Assembly: GCA_943788235.1 (NCBI GenBank)
Contig: CALSPM010000007.1
Coordinates: 1-64,000, forward strand
DNA from: an uncultured Cyclobacteriaceae bacterium
Lineage (GTDB): Bacteria > Bacteroidota > Bacteroidia > Cytophagales > Cyclobacteriaceae
Reading direction: 5' to 3'
DNA length: 64,000 nt
The translations under genes and the position numbers were made by a program. Shown here piece by piece: positions 47,408 through 55,759 of the stretch (positions are counted from its first letter, which is position 1; each line of letters starts with the position of its first letter). A model generated the notes under the pieces. It was not told the origin of the DNA, ran no database searches, and saw only the letters and a program-made list of their open reading frames with translations.

Positions 47408-47808
47408 ATCCGCCGGTCTTGTTGTTCGACGGAGTATGTAATCTTTGCATCGGGGCAGTGAACTTCATCATTGATCAAGACGCACTCAACCACTATAAAT
47501 TTGCATCCTTGCAATCTCAGTTTGCCCAAAAAATATTATTAAGAAACAATCTACCTGCAGCGAGCTTGGAGATGAATACTCTTTACTTGTTTGTGGACCA
47601 TCAAGTGTTTCAAAAGAGTACCGCGGTATTTAAAGTTGCCGAGTCCTTTTCATGGAAATGGAGATGGATTTATGTTTTTGGTTTTTTACCTTCTGTCATT
47701 ACTGATTACTTTTATGATTTGATTGCTAAAAACAGATATTTATGGTTTGGGCGACAGAAAAAATGCAAAATACCGACTCCAGAACTTGCACAAAGGTTTT
47801 TGGATTGA
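47386..47808 (+). CDS. DCC-family thiol-disulfide oxidoreductase (DUF393)
   Basis: A 140-residue thioredoxin-like DCC protein. The eponymous motif is DGVCNLCIGAVNFII (residues 15-29), followed by FASLQSQFAQKIL. These proteins are named thiol-disulfide oxidoreductases by motif, but a role has rarely been shown; YuxK of Bacillus is a relative. Its ATG lies within the end of the T9SS cargo gene (22-base overlap). Confidence 0.85.
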   Translation: MDSTTKIDPPVLLFDGVCNLCIGAVNFIIDQDALNHYKFASLQSQFAQKILLRNNLPAASLEMNTLYLFVDHQVFQKSTAVFKVAESFSWKWRWIYVFGFLPSVITDYFYDLIAKNRYLWFGRQKKCKIPTPELAQRFLD

Positions 47809-47819
47809 TCCATCCTTGC

Positions 47820-47827
47820 TAGATTTG
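47820..47827 (+). promoter_or_regulatory. -7 promoter element of the fabD-cmk-ispH run
   Basis: TAGATTTG matches TANNTTTG exactly, 27 bases before fabD. A TTG at 47800-47802 lies 17 bases upstream, near but not at the usual spacing. Confidence 0.5.
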
Positions 47828-47854
47828 CACCAAATTAAAGTTTAAAGATAACCT

Positions 47855-48727
47855 ATGCGCGCATTTATATTTCCCGGACAAGGGGCACAGTATTCTGGAA
47901 TGGGCAAAGAATTGTTTGCGACAAATTCCGCAGCAAAAAGATATTTTTTACAAGCCAATGAAATACTGGGCTTTGAGATTACCCAAATCATGTTTGAGGG
48001 GACACCAGAAGATTTAAAACAAACCAAAGTAACTCAGCCAGCTGTATTTTTACATAGTATCATCAATGCGTTGAGTAAGAATGATTTTTCACCAGAAATG
48101 ACCGCAGGTCATTCTTTAGGAGAATTTTCAGCCTTGGTGGCAAATGGAGTGCTTGATTTTGAGGATGGATTGAGATTGGTCGCGCAGCGATCATTAGCCA
48201 TGCAAAAGGCCTGCGAACAAGAACCTTCAACGATGGCCGCCATTATTGGACTTGTCGATGAGAAAGTCGAAGAGATTTGTGCTGAAACTCAAGGTATTGT
48301 GGTTGCAGCCAATTACAATTGTCCGGGTCAATTGGTGATCTCGGGTCAAATAGCCGCAGTTAATTTGGCTTGTGAAGGTATGAAAGCGGCGGGTGCCAAG
48401 CGGGTATTACCTCTTCCGGTTAGCGGAGCGTTTCATTCACCTTTAATGGAACCGGCTCGTACTGAGTTGGCAGAAGCCATTGCAGCTACTGAATTTAAGC
48501 TTCCAAGATGTCCGATTTACCAAAACGTGGATGCGAGAGGCAACACAAATGTTTTAGAGATTAAGTCTAACCTCATAGCGCAATTGACTTCTCCGGTAAA
48601 ATGGACCCAATGTGTAGAACAGATGATTAAAGATGGAGCGACTTCTTTTTATGAATCAGGTCCAGGTAATGTTTTACAAGGACTGATTAAAAAAGTAAAT
48701 CGAGAAATGCAGGTAAATAGTTTTTAA
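47855..48727 (+). CDS. fabD: Malonyl-CoA:ACP transacylase
   Basis: A 290-residue enzyme that loads malonyl groups on acyl carrier protein for fatty-acid synthesis. The N-terminus FIFPGQGAQYSGMGKEL, catalytic serine in GHSLGEFSALVA (Ser87) and Gln/His loop residues PGQGAQ and SGAFHSPLM are all present. It begins a close-packed run: its stop shares a base with the next start (TAATG). Confidence 0.96.
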   Translation: MRAFIFPGQGAQYSGMGKELFATNSAAKRYFLQANEILGFEITQIMFEGTPEDLKQTKVTQPAVFLHSIINALSKNDFSPEMTAGHSLGEFSALVANGVLDFEDGLRLVAQRSLAMQKACEQEPSTMAAIIGLVDEKVEEICAETQGIVVAANYNCPGQLVISGQIAAVNLACEGMKAAGAKRVLPLPVSGAFHSPLMEPARTELAEAIAATEFKLPRCPIYQNVDARGNTNVLEIKSNLIAQLTSPVKWTQCVEQMIKDGATSFYESGPGNVLQGLIKKVNREMQVNSF

Positions 48728-48888
48728 TGAGATATTCTTTAAAAAAATATGGTTTTTATCTGGCGACCTTTTTGCTGTTAGTATGGATTGTAGCTCCTTT
48801 GGAAAGTTGTAAAAACAATCCGGGTCAACAGCGCTACAAAGGCAAAATGAAGCCAGGCAAATCTAACTGCCCTGTCAAGGATTGCTGA
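48727..48888 (+). CDS. Small predicted lipoprotein
   Basis: A 53-residue protein that starts in the TAATG overlap with fabD and ends in a TGATG overlap with cmk. It has a hydrophobic leader (about residues 7-27, FYLATFLLLVWIVAPLESC) with a lipobox-like LESC, then a short basic tail with Cys in SNCPVKDC. Small Cys-containing lipoproteins of this kind are common in Bacteroidota and have no known role. The double overlap with two essential genes strongly supports real translation. Confidence 0.7.
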   Translation: MRYSLKKYGFYLATFLLLVWIVAPLESCKNNPGQQRYKGKMKPGKSNCPVKDC

Positions 48889-49571
48889 TGGGAGATATTG
48901 TCATAGCGATCGATGGTTTTTCAGGGACAGGAAAAAGTTCAACTGCCAAAGAGGTAGCCAGTGCTTTGGGCTATACCTATATTGACTCGGGTGCGATGTA
49001 CCGATGTGTTGCTCGCCATTTCATAGATTATCAAATTGATTTTGAAGACGAAGAAAAAGTGATTAATTCATTAGATAAGATTTTAATCTCCTTCCGTTTC
49101 AATAAGGCCCTGAATGCTTCAGAGATTTTGTTAAATGGTCAAATCATGGATCATCAAATCAGGCTTCCAGAAATTAATGAAATTGTGAGTCAAATTTCGG
49201 CCCAGCCCTTGATTAGAAAAAAATTAGTCAGCAGGCAACAAGCTCTGGGGCAGCATAAAAGTATGGTAATGGATGGGAGAGATATCGGTACGGTGGTGTT
49301 TCCTGATGCCGCCCTTAAAATATTTATGATCGCTGATTTAGATATCAGATCCAAACGTCGACAGAAGGAAGTTGAGGAGCAAGGAATTCAAGTTACTTTG
49401 GAAGAGATTAAAAAAAACCTTGACTCAAGGGATCATTTAGATACTACGAGAATAGATAGTCCATTGATAAAGGCGGCAGATGCAATTACATTGGATAGTA
49501 GCTATCTTACCTTTGATGATCAAGTGAAAAAAATCATAGACTTAGCCAACAAAATTATTTATGAAGGTTGA
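48888..49571 (+). CDS. cmk: Cytidylate kinase
   Basis: A 227-residue (d)CMP kinase. P-loop IDGFSGTGKSSTAKEVA near the N-terminus, the CMP-binding DSGAMYRCVA and the LID motif RDIGTVVFPDA are intact. I use ATG 48888 rather than the TTG two codons earlier, because the ATG overlaps the stop of the small lipoprotein and begins MGDIVIAIDG. It overlaps ispH by 11 bases. Confidence 0.95.
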   Translation: MGDIVIAIDGFSGTGKSSTAKEVASALGYTYIDSGAMYRCVARHFIDYQIDFEDEEKVINSLDKILISFRFNKALNASEILLNGQIMDHQIRLPEINEIVSQISAQPLIRKKLVSRQQALGQHKSMVMDGRDIGTVVFPDAALKIFMIADLDIRSKRRQKEVEEQGIQVTLEEIKKNLDSRDHLDTTRIDSPLIKAADAITLDSSYLTFDDQVKKIIDLANKIIYEG

Positions 49572-50433
49572 AATAGACATTAATTCAGGTTATTGTTTCG
49601 GTGTTGAATTTGCCATTCAGATGGCTGAGGATGAAATGGATCATGGAGGGACTTTATATTGCTTGGGAGATATTGTACACAACAGTATGGAAGTGGTTCG
49701 TCTGGGGGAGAAAGGCCTAAAAATAATTAATCATGAAGATCTAAAGAAAATTCATGATGCAAAAGTATTAATAAGGGCACATGGCGAGCCTCCCGAGACC
49801 TATAAATTGGCTTTAACCAATAACATTGAGTTGATTGACGCGTCTTGTCCGGTTGTACTCAAGCTTCAAAACAGAGTGAAAAATTCTTTTGATCAAGCCA
49901 AAGAAAAAAATGGGCAAGTCGTTATTTACGGTAAGCCAGGGCATGCTGAAGTGATCGGTTTGATTGGTCAAACTAATGATGAGGCGATTGTGGTGATGGA
50001 GGAAAAAGATCTAGAGTCCATAGATTGGTCCAGGCCGATTATTTTGTACAGTCAAACCACAAAAAGTACTAAGGGCTTTTATCACATGAAGTCACTCATT
50101 GAGGGTCGTGTAATGCAAGAAAAAGGGCAACTCATTGAAGGTGAATTTGAGGCAAATGATAGTATTTGTCGACAGGTATCTAATAGAGAGCCTCAATTAG
50201 AAAAATTCTCTAAACAACACGATGTAATTCTTTTTGTATCTGGTAAAAAAAGTTCGAATGGAAAGGCACTTTATCAAGTTTGCCTTAAACAAAATCCGCG
50301 CAGTTATTTTATTGAAAATGAGCATGAAATCAAGGAAGAATGGCTGAAAAATACCGATCATGTCGGAATTTGTGGAGCGACTTCCACTCCGAATTGGTTG
50401 ATGGAGCAAGTGTCCAATTATTTATTGCGTTGA
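49561..50433 (+). CDS. ispH: 4-hydroxy-3-methylbut-2-enyl diphosphate reductase
   Basis: A 290-residue iron-sulfur enzyme, the last step of the MEP pathway, which yields IPP and DMAPP (and so the menaquinone side chain). The three cluster cysteines are visible: Cys12 in NSGYCFGVEFA, DASCPVV and CGATSTPNW; the catalytic TTK-type loop reads SQTTKST. An 11-base overlap with cmk implies co-translation. The Na+-NQR operon starts 124 bases downstream. Confidence 0.96.
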   Translation: MKVEIDINSGYCFGVEFAIQMAEDEMDHGGTLYCLGDIVHNSMEVVRLGEKGLKIINHEDLKKIHDAKVLIRAHGEPPETYKLALTNNIELIDASCPVVLKLQNRVKNSFDQAKEKNGQVVIYGKPGHAEVIGLIGQTNDEAIVVMEEKDLESIDWSRPIILYSQTTKSTKGFYHMKSLIEGRVMQEKGQLIEGEFEANDSICRQVSNREPQLEKFSKQHDVILFVSGKKSSNGKALYQVCLKQNPRSYFIENEHEIKEEWLKNTDHVGICGATSTPNWLMEQVSNYLLR

Positions 50434-50515
50434 GCGGATTGGACTTATTATTTTTTATTAATTGATTAAAAGTATTTAGTTGACTTGTTACCTTATTTTT
50501 TTAAAGATTTATTAT

Positions 50516-50523
50516 TAATTTTG
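50516..50523 (+). promoter_or_regulatory. -7 promoter element of the nqr operon
   Basis: TAATTTTG matches TANNTTTG exactly, 34 bases before the nqrA start at 50558. No good -33 TTG at the usual spacing. Confidence 0.45.
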
Positions 50524-50557
50524 ACGAAATATTGAAGAAGGTCATAAAGTGATATCC

Positions 50558-51919
50558 ATGCCTCAAACATTTTATCTAAAAAAAGGGTTTAACATTCCCC
50601 TGGTCGGCCGTGCTCTTCTAGAAGAGCACGAGATCAGTCAGCCTAATTCTTTTGCTGTTAAACCCAGTGATTTTAAAGGCTTAGTACAGCCAAAGCTACT
50701 CGTATCAGTTGGTGAAAATGTGAAGGCAGGGGATCCACTTTTTTTTGACAAAGTAAGGGAGGAGGTGCTGTTTGTGGCACCTGTGAGTGGGGAAATCAGT
50801 GAGATCATAAGAGGTGAAAGAAGGAAAATTATTGAAATCCGTATTTTAGCTGATAAAGAGATTGAGTACAAGACTTTTAAGAAATACACAAAAACAGAAA
50901 TTAATAATTTGACGAGAGCGGAAGCAATAGCTGCTTTAACTGTCGGTGGCATTTGGCCCTCGTTTATTCAACGACCTTTTGGAGTATTGGCCAATCCATC
51001 GGATGAACCTTCTGCTATTTACATTTCGGCATTCGATTCAAATCCTTGTGCCCCAGATATGGCTTATTTATTGCGCGGTAAAGAAGGGGTATTTCAGTTG
51101 GGAATTGCTATTTTAAGCAAGTTAGCCAAAGGAAATATACACGTGAATTTAGATGCTTCTGAAATACCGAGTGTTTTCAGTGGTTTGGAGCAGGTGAACA
51201 TAAATAAATTTTCAGGCCCGCACCCAGCTGGAAATGTTGGCGTACAAATACATCACATCAAGCCTATTGGTAAAAATGATAAGGTTTGGACTATTGACCC
51301 GCTGTCAGTTGCGCGCACAGGAACTTTATTTATGGAGGGTATTTATGATGCTTCAAAGTTGATTGCTATTACGGGCTCCGAAATAATTCACCCACATTAT
51401 GTCAAAACTTATTCAGGCGCCTGTTTGGATAAACTAGTGGTTGAAAATTTTAAAAAAACGAATGCCAGATTTATTTCGGGAAATGTACTGAGCGGCGAAC
51501 ATGTAGGTGTTCGTGGTTATTTGGGCCATTTCCACAATCAAATATCGGTTATTCCAGAAGGAGATGAAGAGGAATTTCTGGGTTGGATGTTGCCAAGCTT
51601 TGAGAAGTTAAGTTTTCACAAAGCTTTTGGTTTGTTCTCTTTTTTAATCCCCAAAAAAGAGAAGGTATTAGATACCAATACCAATGGTGAACAAAGAAAT
51701 TTTACGATCTCCGGTGCTTTCGAAAAAATATTACCCATGGATATTCTACCTACTTATTTATTCAAGTCGATCATTTCAAATGATTACGATGAAATGGAAG
51801 CATTAGGAATATATGAAGTCATTGAAGAAGATGTTGCCTTGTGTGAATACATAGATGTGTCCAAAAATGACATTCAGGCCATTGTAAGAGAAGGAATTGA
51901 ACTCATTCGAAATAGCTGA
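50558..51919 (+). CDS. nqrA: Na+-translocating NADH:quinone reductase subunit A
   Basis: A 453-residue NqrA, a membrane-attached subunit. ATG 50558 (MPQTFYLKKGFNIPLVGRAL) is chosen over an in-frame GTG three codons upstream, in line with the family start. The N-terminal biotinyl-lipoyl-like domain (VSVGENVKAGDPLFFDKVREEVLFVAPVSGEI) and the RnfC-like middle are typical. It begins nqrABCDE; nqrB starts three bases after its stop. Confidence 0.96.
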   Translation: MPQTFYLKKGFNIPLVGRALLEEHEISQPNSFAVKPSDFKGLVQPKLLVSVGENVKAGDPLFFDKVREEVLFVAPVSGEISEIIRGERRKIIEIRILADKEIEYKTFKKYTKTEINNLTRAEAIAALTVGGIWPSFIQRPFGVLANPSDEPSAIYISAFDSNPCAPDMAYLLRGKEGVFQLGIAILSKLAKGNIHVNLDASEIPSVFSGLEQVNINKFSGPHPAGNVGVQIHHIKPIGKNDKVWTIDPLSVARTGTLFMEGIYDASKLIAITGSEIIHPHYVKTYSGACLDKLVVENFKKTNARFISGNVLSGEHVGVRGYLGHFHNQISVIPEGDEEEFLGWMLPSFEKLSFHKAFGLFSFLIPKKEKVLDTNTNGEQRNFTISGAFEKILPMDILPTYLFKSIISNDYDEMEALGIYEVIEEDVALCEYIDVSKNDIQAIVREGIELIRNS

Positions 51920-51921
51920 TA

Positions 51922-53118
51922 ATGAAATTATTACAAAATCTATTTGATAGCATTAAACCTCATGTTGAGAAGGGTGCTAAATATGAAAAGTTACATACCC
52001 TATACGAGGGACATAGAACGATTTTTTTTAAGCCGAGTCTTACTACAGGCCTTACAGGCGTTCAGGTCAAGGATGCTGCAGATTTAAAGCGAGTCATGTT
52101 TACTGTGATCGTTGCTTTAATTCCATGTTTGTTATTTGGTATGTGGAACGTGGGTCATCAACATTTTCTCGCCACGGGAGTGGCTGATGCTACTTTCATA
52201 AGTAAATTTTTGCTAGGAGCAGGACAAGTTTTGCCGATCTTAATCGTTTCTTATGGCGTAGGACTGGGAGTAGAGTTCACATTTTGTGTAATAAGAAATC
52301 ACCCCATTGAAGAGGGTTTTTTGGTGACAGGAATTTTAATTCCGTTGGTAATGCCTGCAACCATTCCTTTGTGGCAAGTAGCTATGGCGACCGTGTTTGG
52401 CGTTATTATCGCTAAAGAAGTGTTTGGAGGTACCGGAATGAATATACTCAATGTCGCATTAACCTCTCGTGCATTCCTTTATTTCGCATACCCTTCTCAA
52501 ATATCTGGAGATATGGTCTGGACTTATTTAGGAGATCAAGTGCCTGTTGATGGCTTTTCGGGAGCCACTCTGTTATCCTATGGATCTGCAGCAGCAGCGA
52601 ATGGTACAGAGATGATGGCGGGCTTAGGTGGGCATTGGTACGCAGGAATGTTTGATTTTTGGAATTTATTTTTGGGAATCATACCCGGAAGCATTGGTGA
52701 AACTTCAGTCCTTATGTGCTTAATTGGTGCCGCCATATTAGTTTTCACGGGTGTGGGCAGCTGGAAGATTATTTTATCTGTATTTGGAGGTGCCTGGGTG
52801 ATGGGAATGATATTTAATTTGACTGGTGCGAACAGTTTTATGTTGATGCCTGCACATTATCATCTTGTGGTTGGAGGATTGGCCTTTGGAGCAGTTTTTA
52901 TGGCTACTGATCCGGTATCTGCTGCGCAAACAGAGACAGGTAAATGGATTTATGGATTTATGATTGGTATGCTTGCGGTAATCATAAGAATTTCTAATCC
53001 GGCTTATCCTGAAGGCATTATGTTGGCGATACTCTTTATGAATGTATTCGCTCCCTTAATTGATTATTACGTAGTAGAAGCTCACAAAAAAAGAAGATTA
53101 AAACGTGCAACGATCTAA
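51922..53118 (+). CDS. nqrB: Na+-translocating NADH:quinone reductase subunit B
   Basis: A 398-residue membrane subunit with about ten helices. The covalent FMN site is SGAT (Thr216) in DGFSGATLLSYG. Charged and Gly-rich helix motifs such as GGTGMNILNVALTSRAFLYFAYP are conserved. It carries FMN and takes part in ubiquinone/menaquinone reduction and Na+ passage. It overlaps nqrC by 14 bases. Confidence 0.96.
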   Translation: MKLLQNLFDSIKPHVEKGAKYEKLHTLYEGHRTIFFKPSLTTGLTGVQVKDAADLKRVMFTVIVALIPCLLFGMWNVGHQHFLATGVADATFISKFLLGAGQVLPILIVSYGVGLGVEFTFCVIRNHPIEEGFLVTGILIPLVMPATIPLWQVAMATVFGVIIAKEVFGGTGMNILNVALTSRAFLYFAYPSQISGDMVWTYLGDQVPVDGFSGATLLSYGSAAAANGTEMMAGLGGHWYAGMFDFWNLFLGIIPGSIGETSVLMCLIGAAILVFTGVGSWKIILSVFGGAWVMGMIFNLTGANSFMLMPAHYHLVVGGLAFGAVFMATDPVSAAQTETGKWIYGFMIGMLAVIIRISNPAYPEGIMLAILFMNVFAPLIDYYVVEAHKKRRLKRATI

Positions 53119-53866
53119 TATTTACATCCTAGTTTTTTCCGCAGTCATGACGGTTTTAATTGGTGGGGCTATGTCTCTGACCTCGGTCCTCTTAAAACCT
53201 GCTCAAGACAAACAAGTCGAGTTAGACACTAAAAAGAAAATTTTGGGTGCTGTAATGGATATTTCAACTTTCGATAAACCTGAAGAGATCCTGAATCTAT
53301 ATAAAGCCCGTGTTAAATCTGTCGTGGTAGATATTGAAGGTGAAATCATTGCCACAGATGACAAAGGTAATCCGTTGATTGCTGAAAAGGTAAATGCACA
53401 AAAAAATCATAAAATAGATAGAGAAGAGCGATTGTACCCCATTTATATGATATTAAATGAATTGGATCCCAATGTCGTTGAAGCCTATGTTTTTCCTATG
53501 TTTGGCTTGGGGCTTTGGGATTGGATCTCTGGTTATGTTGCATTGGAATCGGATCTCAATACGGTAAAGGGAGTTGCTTTTGATCACAAAGGAGAAACTC
53601 CTGGATTGGGTGCTCGAATTACTGAGGAAAAGGTGAGAAATCGTTATAAGGAGAACAAAAAAATATTTAGTGATGCGGGTAATTTAGAATCTATTACTAT
53701 GGTAAAGGGAGAAGGGATTACAGGTCTTAGCATGCACGAGGTTGACGGCCTCTCTGGGGCGACCATAACTGCCAAAGGGGTCAATAAAATGTTGAAAGAA
53801 TATTTGGGTTGTTATCAAAGTTTTATTTTGAATACGAGGGGTCTAAATGGAATTGCAATTAACTAG
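53105..53866 (+). CDS. nqrC: Na+-translocating NADH:quinone reductase subunit C
   Basis: A 253-residue subunit with one N-terminal membrane helix (about 6-28) and a periplasmic domain. The flavinylation motif DGLSGATITAKG puts covalent FMN on Thr222. The start is GTG, inside the end of nqrB, which fits the family N-terminus (QRSNIYILVFSAVMT). An ApbE-type flavin transferase is required and not encoded here. Confidence 0.95.
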   Translation: MQRSNIYILVFSAVMTVLIGGAMSLTSVLLKPAQDKQVELDTKKKILGAVMDISTFDKPEEILNLYKARVKSVVVDIEGEIIATDDKGNPLIAEKVNAQKNHKIDREERLYPIYMILNELDPNVVEAYVFPMFGLGLWDWISGYVALESDLNTVKGVAFDHKGETPGLGARITEEKVRNRYKENKKIFSDAGNLESITMVKGEGITGLSMHEVDGLSGATITAKGVNKMLKEYLGCYQSFILNTRGLNGIAIN

Positions 53867-53887
53867 AAAACGACTAATGAGATTAAT

Positions 53888-54568
53888 ATGAGTGCTGAAG
53901 CTACGGTAGTAGAAAAAGAACTAAAGGTAGAAAAGAAATCTGCTGAACCTTTTTTATCGAAAAGGAGGAAGAATATTGTTACTGATCCATTGTCGGATGA
54001 CAATCCTATTACGATCCAAGTATTGGGTATTTGCTCCGCTTTGGCGGTTACCGTGAAGTTAGAGCCTACTTTGGTGATGTCAATCGCGGTAGTATTTGTT
54101 ATCGTATTTGCTAATTTAATCATTTCATTGATGCGAAACCTGATTCCTGGCAGGATCAGAATTATTGTTCAATTGGCCGTAGTAGCGACTTTAGTGACAT
54201 TGGTGAGTGAATTTTTAAAAGCTTACAGCTACGATATGTATAAAGTTTTGGGTGCTTATGTTGGGCTGATCATTACCAATTGTATCGTGATGGGCCGGCT
54301 CGAAGCTTTTGCTATGGCCAACAAGCCCTACGATTCCATTTTGGATGGTTTAGGCTCAGGATTTGGCTATGCATGGATCATATTAACGGTTGCATTTTTC
54401 AGAGAATTATTAGGTTCAGGTTCCATCTTTGACTTCAAAATTTTTGAAGCCATAGGCTGGGCGACGTTCCCAACTAATGGTCTGATGGTTGACTCAATAG
54501 GTGCGTTTGTCGTGTTAGGCATTCTCATTTGGATTCAAAGGTCAAAGTCAGGATACGTAGAACATTAA
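53888..54568 (+). CDS. nqrD: Na+-translocating NADH:quinone reductase subunit D
   Basis: A 226-residue membrane subunit with six helices, homologous to NqrE and RnfA/E. Typical motifs: [22 protein letters not shown] and [15 protein letters not shown]. The N-terminus has a 30-residue basic tail ([20 protein letters not shown]), longer than in proteobacteria. It contains a conserved Cys near the cluster between NqrD and NqrE. Confidence 0.95.
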   Translation: MSAEATVVEKELKVEKKSAEPFLSKRRKNIVTDPLSDDNPITIQVLGICSALAVTVKLEPTLVMSIAVVFVIVFANLIISLMRNLIPGRIRIIVQLAVVATLVTLVSEFLKAYSYDMYKVLGAYVGLIITNCIVMGRLEAFAMANKPYDSILDGLGSGFGYAWIILTVAFFRELLGSGSIFDFKIFEAIGWATFPTNGLMVDSIGAFVVLGILIWIQRSKSGYVEH

Positions 54569-54582
54569 TAGAACAGAGCATA

Positions 54583-55194
54583 ATGGAAGTTTTTAATATA
54601 GCACTTAGGGGTATTTTTATAGACAACATGATCTTTGCCTATTATTTAGGTATGTGCTCATTTTTGGCAGTATCTAAAAAAGTAGAAACCGCTTTTGGTC
54701 TGGGGTTAGCGGTAGTTTTTGTACTCACATTAACAGTACCCGTTAATTGGTTGCTTCAAGAATATGTGCTTAAAGAAGGGGCCTTGACATGGATAGATGG
54801 AAGCTTTGAGTCTATTGACTTGACTTTTCTTCAATTCATTATGTTTATTGCTGTAATTGCATCTATGGTGCAATTGGTGGAGATGATTATTGAAAAACTT
54901 TCGCCTGCTCTTTATGGATCATTGGGTATTTTTTTACCCTTAATAGCTGTTAACTGTGCTATTTTGGGTTCTTCATTGTTTATGGTTCAGAAAGATTACA
55001 ACATCATTGAGGCTACGTCATACGGCTTCGGATCTGGTTTTGGATTTTTCCTGGCCATCATAGCCCTGGCAGCGATCCGAGAAAAATTAAAATACTCCAT
55101 GGTTCCTTCTGGACTCAAAGGCTTGGGAATTACCATGCTGATTACAGGTCTTATGGGCTTGGCCTTTAAGGCTTTTATTGGTATTGCCATATAA
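54583..55194 (+). CDS. nqrE: Na+-translocating NADH:quinone reductase subunit E
   Basis: A 203-residue membrane subunit with six helices. ATG 54583 ([23 protein letters not shown]) is chosen; the 18 upstream codons are the nqrD end in another frame and have no family match. The two-fold related motif [17 protein letters not shown] contains the conserved Cys that helps bind the intramembrane 2Fe-2S. It is the last nqr gene here: nqrF, which should follow, is absent. Confidence 0.95.
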   Translation: MEVFNIALRGIFIDNMIFAYYLGMCSFLAVSKKVETAFGLGLAVVFVLTLTVPVNWLLQEYVLKEGALTWIDGSFESIDLTFLQFIMFIAVIASMVQLVEMIIEKLSPALYGSLGIFLPLIAVNCAILGSSLFMVQKDYNIIEATSYGFGSGFGFFLAIIALAAIREKLKYSMVPSGLKGLGITMLITGLMGLAFKAFIGIAI

Positions 55195-55610
55195 CTTTAA
55201 GGAAGTAATTTCAGTTTTTTTTCTATTTTGTAATGGGGTGTCCTGTGCAGATTTATTTATAATTTGGGGTGAGTAACTTATATATCAGCCATTATTATTT
55301 GAGCGGTAGGCACTTTATCCAAGCTATTTTTTTGTCGTTTACCAAGTATTTATCGCGAGGAAGATAAGGTAAAAAAGTATCCCACTGAACAATCAGTCAT
55401 TTGGCAGAGAGAATTTTTTATTCAAAATTCAGTTATTACGAACGTTCCAATTTGATTAGTTTTAGAAATAGACACTTGATCAAAAGGAGTAACTTATTAA
55501 GTATAGCATTCCTTAAAACACTTATTTTCTTTTTTTTAAATCAATTAAAGCTTTTTTCTCTCTTTTTTTAGATAAAATTAAAAATTAATATTATTCTTGC
55601 ATTGTAAAAA

Positions 55611-55676
55611 ATGATTTCAAACATTTACATCGCACCTAGTTGTCTTTTAAGGCCGATTTCTCCGGCTAGGCGTTAG
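55611..55676 (+). CDS. Candidate arginine leader peptide
   Basis: ATG 55611 opens a 21-residue frame that ends R-P-I-S-P-A-R-R before TAG 55674-55676. Its Arg codons are AGG, AGG and CGT, and the last two are tandem, just before the stop. The next genes make arginine. Leader peptides rich in the end-product amino acid, with stalled ribosomes choosing between hairpins, are a known control of amino-acid operons. Here the tandem Arg codons lie inside alternative stems. It is an inference from position and codons; no homologue is recognised. Confidence 0.5.
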   Translation: MISNIYIAPSCLLRPISPARR

Positions 55677-55712
55677 CCTATATATCAAAATGACCTCCTA
55701 CGCGGAACGGTC
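55651..55712 (+). promoter_or_regulatory. Mutually exclusive hairpins in the arginine leader
   Basis: Stem A pairs 55651-55655 with 55663-55667 (one G-T pair, 7-base loop). Stem B pairs 55664-55668 with 55674-55678 (perfect, 5-base loop) and includes the stop. An alternative, 55667-55671 with 55676-55680, is also perfect. A and B share bases, so only one can form. A third hairpin joins 55692-55695 to 55709-55712 and 55696-55698 to 55704-55706, with a bulge. A T-rich tract starts 14 bases further, which is too far for a standard terminator. Confidence 0.4.
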
Positions 55713-55759
55713 GACCCTCATACACCTTTTTATTATTTTATTATTTATTTAATCAAGCA

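Larger units (their letters stand above)
55195..55759 (+). other. 565-base gap with the arginine-operon leader
   Basis: There is no gene over 60 codons in this gap. The first 350 bases are AT-rich and featureless to the eye, with no nqrF or terminator of usual form. The last 170 hold a possible -7 element (TATTCTTG, 55592-55599, one mismatch from TANNTTTG), a 21-codon frame (55611-55676), overlapping stems (55651-55680), another hairpin (55692-55712) and a T-rich stretch (55727-55752) before the GNAT gene. The layout suggests a regulated transcript leader. Confidence 0.55.

Noticed and set aside
55722-55759. Rho-independent terminator in the arginine leader
   Set aside because: The T-rich tract starts 14 bases after the nearest hairpin, so the classical stem-plus-T form is not met.
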